64,000 nucleotides of DNA, from assembly GCA_000310025.1 (NCBI GenBank), contig FN649751.1, positions 978,878 to 1,042,877 on the forward strand, given 5' to 3'. Below the pieces are notes generated by a model, which saw only the letters and a program-made list of their open reading frames with translations, was not told the DNA's origin and ran no database searches. This stretch comes from Ectocarpus siliculosus. Taxonomy: Eukaryota > Sar > Phaeophyceae > Ectocarpales > Ectocarpaceae. Each line of letters begins with the position of its first letter. Position 1 is the first letter of the stretch. Positions 58,364 to 64,000 of this stretch are shown here, piece by piece. The translations under genes and the position numbers were made by a program.

Positions 58364-61300
58364 AGCGTGGAGGGGAATCCAGGAGCTTCCCCCCGATGAT
58401 CCCAACAGCTACTGGGCAATCGCCGGGTATCACGGGATACCTTTGGCTCCTTTTGACCCGGATCAGCCCCACCTGCCGCCACCGTTCGCCTGGTGGGGAG
58501 GGTTTTGTCATCACGGGAACGTACTCTTCCCGATGTGGCATCGTGCGTACGTGCACCATCTAGAAAATGCCCTACGTACTCAGGTGATGAGCTCGAAGAG
58601 AGGTAGCTCACCGCTACCACTACCTGCTCACCATGCGAGTGTGGGAGGAAGCATTGGTTTCGTCGGTTCATGCTGCGGGTGATCGAATCAGGGGCAACCG
58701 AATCGCATGTTTCCCCCAAAGCTCGAATACCGCAGCCGTTTTGCTCGAATACCGCAGCCGTTTAGTAGACAACAGCTAACACATTCGGATGTCACACGCT
58801 CTCAGTCTTTCTTCACGATAGTTTTCGCGTGGAATACCTAGAAATACCGAGGTATCGCACGAAATGGCTGCCTCATGGCCAGTGCCAGTATTCTGAAACG
58901 TTTCCAGATGTTTCTGTGATGTGTCTCCCCTTTGTTGACTCGCTCCCTGTACTCTGGAGGTTCCGGACGTGACCATGGCCTACTGGGACAAAGGTTCAAA
59001 GGATTCGCGCAATTATGGCATGCCGGCGAGCCTCACCGACGAGTTTATCAAACTGGATGGAGAGGTACTTTACTGTCGAAGTTCCCGGGGTCGCATTTTC
59101 TATTGATAGTAGATATTCGACGCTACTGGAGCAGTTCCCCCCGTGGTACCCGGCCCCTTCGGAGTAGCCGAAGCCGTTTCTTTCCAGAGCAACAATTGTA
59201 ACCGTCCTCGCTGATCAAGGGTTGTTGTGCCTCAATCGCCGCGTTCAGTTGGGTCGGTCACCAATTTTGAAACGCATGACATGAAGTTGCGCTTATTCTA
59301 TGACCGAACAAAACTGATTTTATTTGTGCACCCTCTCGGTGTTGCTCAGGTGGTTCGGAACCCGCTGCAGCGCTTCACGTTTCCCGTGGATATCGAATCA
59401 TCGGCACAGTTCCAGAGCCCGACGAAACCGTCAGTTGCTGACTTCTCCAAACGCGCGGTATGTTTTGTCTTTCCAATTGTAGAGGCATGGATCTTGTCGT
59501 GGCTGGTGATTTTCCTTCCTGGCCGTACAAACGCCGCACAAGTTGAATTGCTTTCGATGTCAGCCGTGCGTTGAAATTACACACAGGGATTCGTGTCGGA
59601 CACTGGGAGATTTGTCTCAAAACAAGGGCAACATGCGTTGTTCACGAAGGACTGATGTTCGTTCTTGGCGGTGACGGGGAAATCGCGGCAGGGCACGCAC
59701 ACGGTGCGGTACCCGATGTCGACGTTCTACGCGAGTAAGGCTGAGAAGGTTGCTGCGGCCGGTAAAGCGCACAACGCTGCCATACGGAAGCGGTACCCTC
59801 GCTACGAAGATCAGCTGAGAGCTCTCAACCTCAACGTCAGGCTTGCCCTCGTCGGAGACGCTCAGGTATTCAGGGACTCCATCGAACAAGCACCGCGACC
59901 GATTATTTATTTTGCCCTTGTGATTGCCGCTCGCGGTTTACAGCTTTTCTTGGCCATACCCCGCGTGAGCATCCCCTGTCCTGTACTCGAACTTTACGTG
60001 ACAGACATGTAGTGGTGAGGTTTTGGCAATGGCGCTCGTTAAAGCGTCTATGTTCGTCTTGGATACACGGGATAGATGGATGGCAGAATAACAAGGCAAC
60101 CGTTACGTGCGGCAATTCGAGCAGGATGATTTGTCCGTGGACTGCGACGGAACGGCAGACGGGGAAACCTACGCGCGCTTGGGGCGCTGCCTTGAGGCCC
60201 CAAACTTCAACATCCTCTCGAACAACAACAGGTAGGGGCAGACACTGTGTTTGCACCGCGATATAGAGAAATAACTCAACTTTTTCCTCAAGGTGCCGTT
60301 CTATTGTATTCCAATAATCATGCCCTTGGTTTTCGTACTCCGCCGTGAGAGCCTTGCCGTACCCCAGATGTTTTACACCGGCGTGTGATTCCTTTTTACT
60401 TTGATCGTGTTGCAGAAATACCGGCCATTGAACGCATTGTCCGCTGCCTCCGTTTTTTTCTCTGGCTTGCCGGTGGTGTCGTCCTTTGCAGCACGGGTAA
60501 GTGGTACACGTCTGTGGAACAACCTCATGACGAGATTCACCTCGCCATTGGTGGTCAAGACCACCAGCCGATCAAGACCGAGGTACCCGAGACGTACGAC
60601 AAGAACGGCGATTTGTCGAAAAGCACGAAGGCGGTCGTGGCACAGGTAGCTACGGCTTGAGGTAGATTCCCCTTGCATCGCTGACAAAGCAACCAATTTC
60701 TGGGACGGCGGGCTAGTTGTCACTTGGGAGCGCTCCTGTCGCTGCCGACTGTGAATGACCCCCACGGTTGCCATTTGTTGTCACTTTCGCTCGGCGTACC
60801 GTTTACTCTTGTTGATCAATCTATGTAGACGAGTGCTTCCCCAAAAATATGGGCTGTTAACCCTTCGACAGAATTTGCCGGTGCGCTTCGTTTTCGGGAT
60901 GAACTGGTCGAATAGAAGCGTTAGCGGAGTTCAACCACGGCTTGGTCGGAATAAGCACGTGGCTTAACCCTCTTCCTCCTCTTGCCTCATCAAAATTCGC
61001 TGCCTGGGAACAACCACTTCGCCACACACAACGTACCTTTAAATCATGTCCCCGTTGGCTCTCGGTCTTCCCTTTCCTGTGGGTGCTGCTGGTGGTTAGA
61101 TCATGGGGAGCAACGGGGACATGGGGGAGAACGAGACGGCAGCTTTCGACCCTGTGTTCTTCTTCCACCACTGCAACATCGACCGTATGATCTGGTGAGC
61201 TTCTGCAACATTCAAGACCACCTCTTGTTGGACTTTCAGCCAACTGATCGACAATTGCATGTTCAAGCTCTTCGTCACGCACGCAAACAATGTTCAAAGG

Positions 61301-64000
61301 GGGGCAGGGTTACGTCTGTTCCGTTGCACTGCGGCAGCCTGTGTCTGTTCGAACAAATAGCATCCAATTCAGATTCACGTACAAGTATTTAGCGGTGGAC
61401 CTTGGATCTGTCAAAAACGTTTGTTCAACGAGCTGACAACGGCCTTTCTTTATGATAGAGGCGGGCGCAACAATGAGATCGCAACACTCGGCGCCACATT
61501 TCCGAGCTTTGCTGTTTGAAAGTGTGTTGACTGTAGCCTCCCATTTAGTGTAGCCACAGGCACGACCCGCTTGTGATGCATCAAGGAAACGCGAACATGG
61601 CGTGTGTGCGGCGTTACTAATTGAGTTTCATTTCAACGAGAGTCGCTTGCTTTCTGTATTCGAGATTCAACAAGTGGGATGATTACCGCCCAACACAACA
61701 CGGTTGGATTTTGTGCGTGGAGGTACGGGCGCATGGGCACGGACCGTGCTTTCGAGTAGACTCAATTTTGGCCTCTATTTTGTGATACTGGTCCGCATCA
61801 CGGGTTTTCTTTTCTTCCCAATCGAAATGAGTGTGCTTGAAAAATCCGGAGTTACCATCGACTTGGATGAGCATTTGTACTTCAGCTTTCCCGGCAAGGC
61901 ACAACCTTTTGTTTTGCGCACGACTGTGGCGGATGAGAGACGTTCATCCGTAGTTTTTGGTCTATTCCCCCTGCTGCGCTGTGCGTTGTGTCCAAAGGAT
62001 CTGGCAGAAGAAGTGGGGTAAGACTGCCGAGGGCTCCATCGAGATCGATCCCTCTGACATGGAGGGGACCTACGGACAGTCCCCGTCGGGGCAGGGGGGC
62101 ACGCGGACGATCCCTGGAACCACCAAGCTAACGATGGATACCCCTCTGTACGTGTTTGGAAAGAATCGCACCCTTGGTGTTACTGTACCGAAACAGTACT
62201 TTGTGGTCCCGTCGGACCATATGGCCCGTTCGATTTTGTTTTTCGTCTGCCTCGCTTCAACTTCGCCAACCGTGGTCCTGACCATATCAGGAACGGCACT
62301 TTATTTTCGCCTTTCTTTTCAGCCATCAAGAAGCTGGTCGATGTATAGGGACAGTGCCGAGGGAATCGAAGCATGAGTAAAGTTAAGGCTTCAGCCGCAC
62401 GTCGCTGATGTGACGCCGCTACATGACCACCCCCTTCTGCAGGCACCCGTTCAAGTTGCCATCAGGGGAGTATGTCACATCCCGTGACGTTGTCGACCTG
62501 CGGTCCCAGCTCGGGAGAGGCTACAGCTTGGGATCGTTTGACAAGGTTCGACAGGTTGCTTGTCGAAAAGAAATGGACTTACTCTATTGCACCGACACCA
62601 CTGTCTACGATCCGTTGTGCGTGCGTCAGCCTGTGATCCCCCTAGCCAAGGAATCTCTGAAGAAAAAAAGGCGTGTAGTATTTGTCCAAATGTATGGCAC
62701 CAAGGAATCCTCGTAAAAAAGGGTTAGTGCAATCGATTTCCACCAGACGCACACTTCACTCGCGACTTTTCCTTCCTTACGGGTCCCAGGTGGAGTGGCC
62801 GAGCGAAGTGATCGAAAAGCCGGGGCCTGAGGTCATCTTGAGCGTGATGAACATCAACAAAGCCAGCTTCCTGGGCTCCTTCAGAGTGATCGTGTCTCAT
62901 GAGGTATGCATACAAACCTCCCGTCATTGTCCACTCAGTCAATCTGTGGGCAAATCCTTCGCCGCGTGCTGGCGACTTTGTGTCTAGGATCGATGCTAGT
63001 CGATGTTTCGTCCTCCGATATGTCTCGCGAGCGCCGCTCCGTTGTAATCTTACCAGCTCGTCCGTTGTAGTACTACGGGCGCAGTGGTTTAGGGCGGCAG
63101 GACCTTCCAGATGGACACTGCCTCACAGATGGTATCTTGCGTTTCCCGATCCTCCACCGCTGTGCTTGACAGCCGTTTCTCACCTCCCCTGGGGAGAATG
63201 CAGCCATTTGACTTGCTCCCTTCCCGATTGTATAGAAACTGGATGTTGAACGAAATACATGGTACTGCCCACATCCCTTTGTCTGTCTTCTGCCTTTCGC
63301 TGTCTTCTGCGCGCCTCGTACAGGACCCTGCCAGCGGGACGGTCACTCCGGTTGCTAGCGTCAGCGTGCTGAGCCGCTGGAACCTCAAGAGGTACAGTCA
63401 GTCCCCAGAAATGTACGGTGTCGGCCAAGCTGTATGCGCGATGCTTTCTATGTGCGGATTCTAGCCTCGAGGTATTAGCAGGCATTTCTTCCCACAATCG
63501 CCAACCTGTCTCGCTACACTTGCACTTGCAACAGTCTTCTTCTGTTTTATAGGTTGTCGCTTCGGAGGCCAACAGATCTTGTGTAACCCAGGCACGGAAA
63601 ATTTCACGAAGCGGAAGGAAATGACTTCTAACGGGTCGTGTGCTGTGTCTGTCATTCCACGACAATCGATCGTGCTTCTCCCGCTCTCGCGAGCGAAGGT
63701 GCAAGAACTGCCAGATTCATCTTTCGAGGGACGTTCACGTCGACATCACCAGCGTCAAACGCCGGTTTTCCCTGCAGGAGGACATCACCAAGCACATCTA
63801 CACCGTGGACTTCGTAGATCGCAGTTCATCCGATGTGAGACCGAGCGAGCGTTGTATAGGTCGAATCCATACTGTGTTCGGTACGATTTTCAACTGTAGT
63901 GGGAAGCGAAGCGACTCTCAACTTTGTCGTGAGTACCCGTGGTGTTGAACCTGTGCTTCAGTGCAGATTGCTGTGAGTATCCATGAGTTCGGCGGTTCTA
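58364..64000 (+). CDS. Tyrosinase-family binuclear copper oxidase, 13 exons visible, partial at both ends
   Basis: Predicted phenol hydroxylase or catechol oxidase. Exons: 58364-58583, 58960-59064, 59350-59457, 59692-59865, 60125-60231, 60492-60645, 61100-61194, 61998-62147, 62443-62545, 62790-62903, 63324-63391, 63699-63834, 63967-beyond. Phases agree throughout and give about 522 codons. Copper site A: WAIAGYHG, then FCHHGNVLFPMWHRAYVHHL with the His triad. VTMAYWD and NPLQRFTFPV follow. Copper site B: SVEQPHDEIHLAIGG, then DPVFFFHHCNIDRMIW. Next is WQKKWGKT and LPSGEYVTSRDVVDL (linker after the copper core, as in plant polyphenol oxidases). The C-terminal exons carry VILSVMNINKASFLGSFRVI, then CKNCQIH, probably a beta-rich domain shielding the active site. 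Exon 1 begins in phase requiring upstream coding sequence, so the 5' end with any signal peptide is missing. The acceptor at 58364 is less certain than the others. The last exon starts at the window edge. Confidence 0.92.

Noticed and set aside
60401-60491. An extra tyrosinase exon starting after the acceptor-like TTGCAG at about 60414
   Set aside because: It would break the reading phase; joining 60231 directly to 60492 keeps the frame and gives the expected motif order.
1-64000. Integrated phaeovirus or retrovirus-like element
   Set aside because: I looked for capsid, polymerase, reverse transcriptase or integrase-like frames and long terminal repeats and saw none.

Overview
The window looks like nuclear DNA of a brown alga (Phaeophyceae); an Ectocarpus-type genome is my best guess. 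This rests on three things. The genes are intron-rich, with short exons of about 40-740 bp joined by GT-AG introns. The gene set pairs GDP-fucose synthesis with a carbohydrate sulfotransferase. Small DNA transposons, MITE-like palindromes and tRNA-related repeats are abundant. There are no bacterial-type operons, rRNA genes or CRISPR arrays. I rebuilt the spliced genes by eye from domain similarity, splice signals and reading-phase agreement. No transcript data were available.

Layout: (1) 1-18999, minus strand: a large bifunctional L-fucokinase / GDP-fucose pyrophosphorylase (FKGP-type) gene. Thirteen exons are visible and the 3' end runs off the left edge. (2) 19000-20358: a 1.36-kb divergent intergenic region. 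(3) 20359-35901, plus strand: a 15-exon, about 893-residue type II membrane carbohydrate sulfotransferase, complete. (4) 35902-45260: gene-poor, repeat-rich DNA with microsatellites and MITE-like elements. (5) 45261-48165, plus strand: an alpha/beta hydrolase whose first exon(s) I could not find. (6) 50105-51154, minus strand: one long uninterrupted ORF with a conserved-looking C-terminus of unknown function. (7) 51155-58363: repeats, including a 1.87-kb TA-flanked inverted-repeat transposon. (8) 58364-64000, plus strand: a tyrosinase-family copper oxidase gene. Its 5' exon(s) are not identified and it is truncated by the right edge.

Functionally, the head-to-head pair FKGP (activates salvaged fucose to GDP-fucose) and a Golgi-type sulfotransferase (puts sulfate on glycans) is the most interesting feature. 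Both activities are expected in making fucose-containing sulfated polysaccharides (fucoidans), and they share one intergenic region.

Two 100-N gaps (4262-4361 and 44681-44780) are probably assembly artefacts. The sequence beside each gap is a homopolymer-distorted second copy of nearby good sequence, caused by failed reading through poly-G/poly-C tracts. Those tracts belong to a dispersed tRNA-like repeat module. About 1.3 kb of the window (3820-4737 and about 44574-45138) is therefore unlikely to be real unique sequence.
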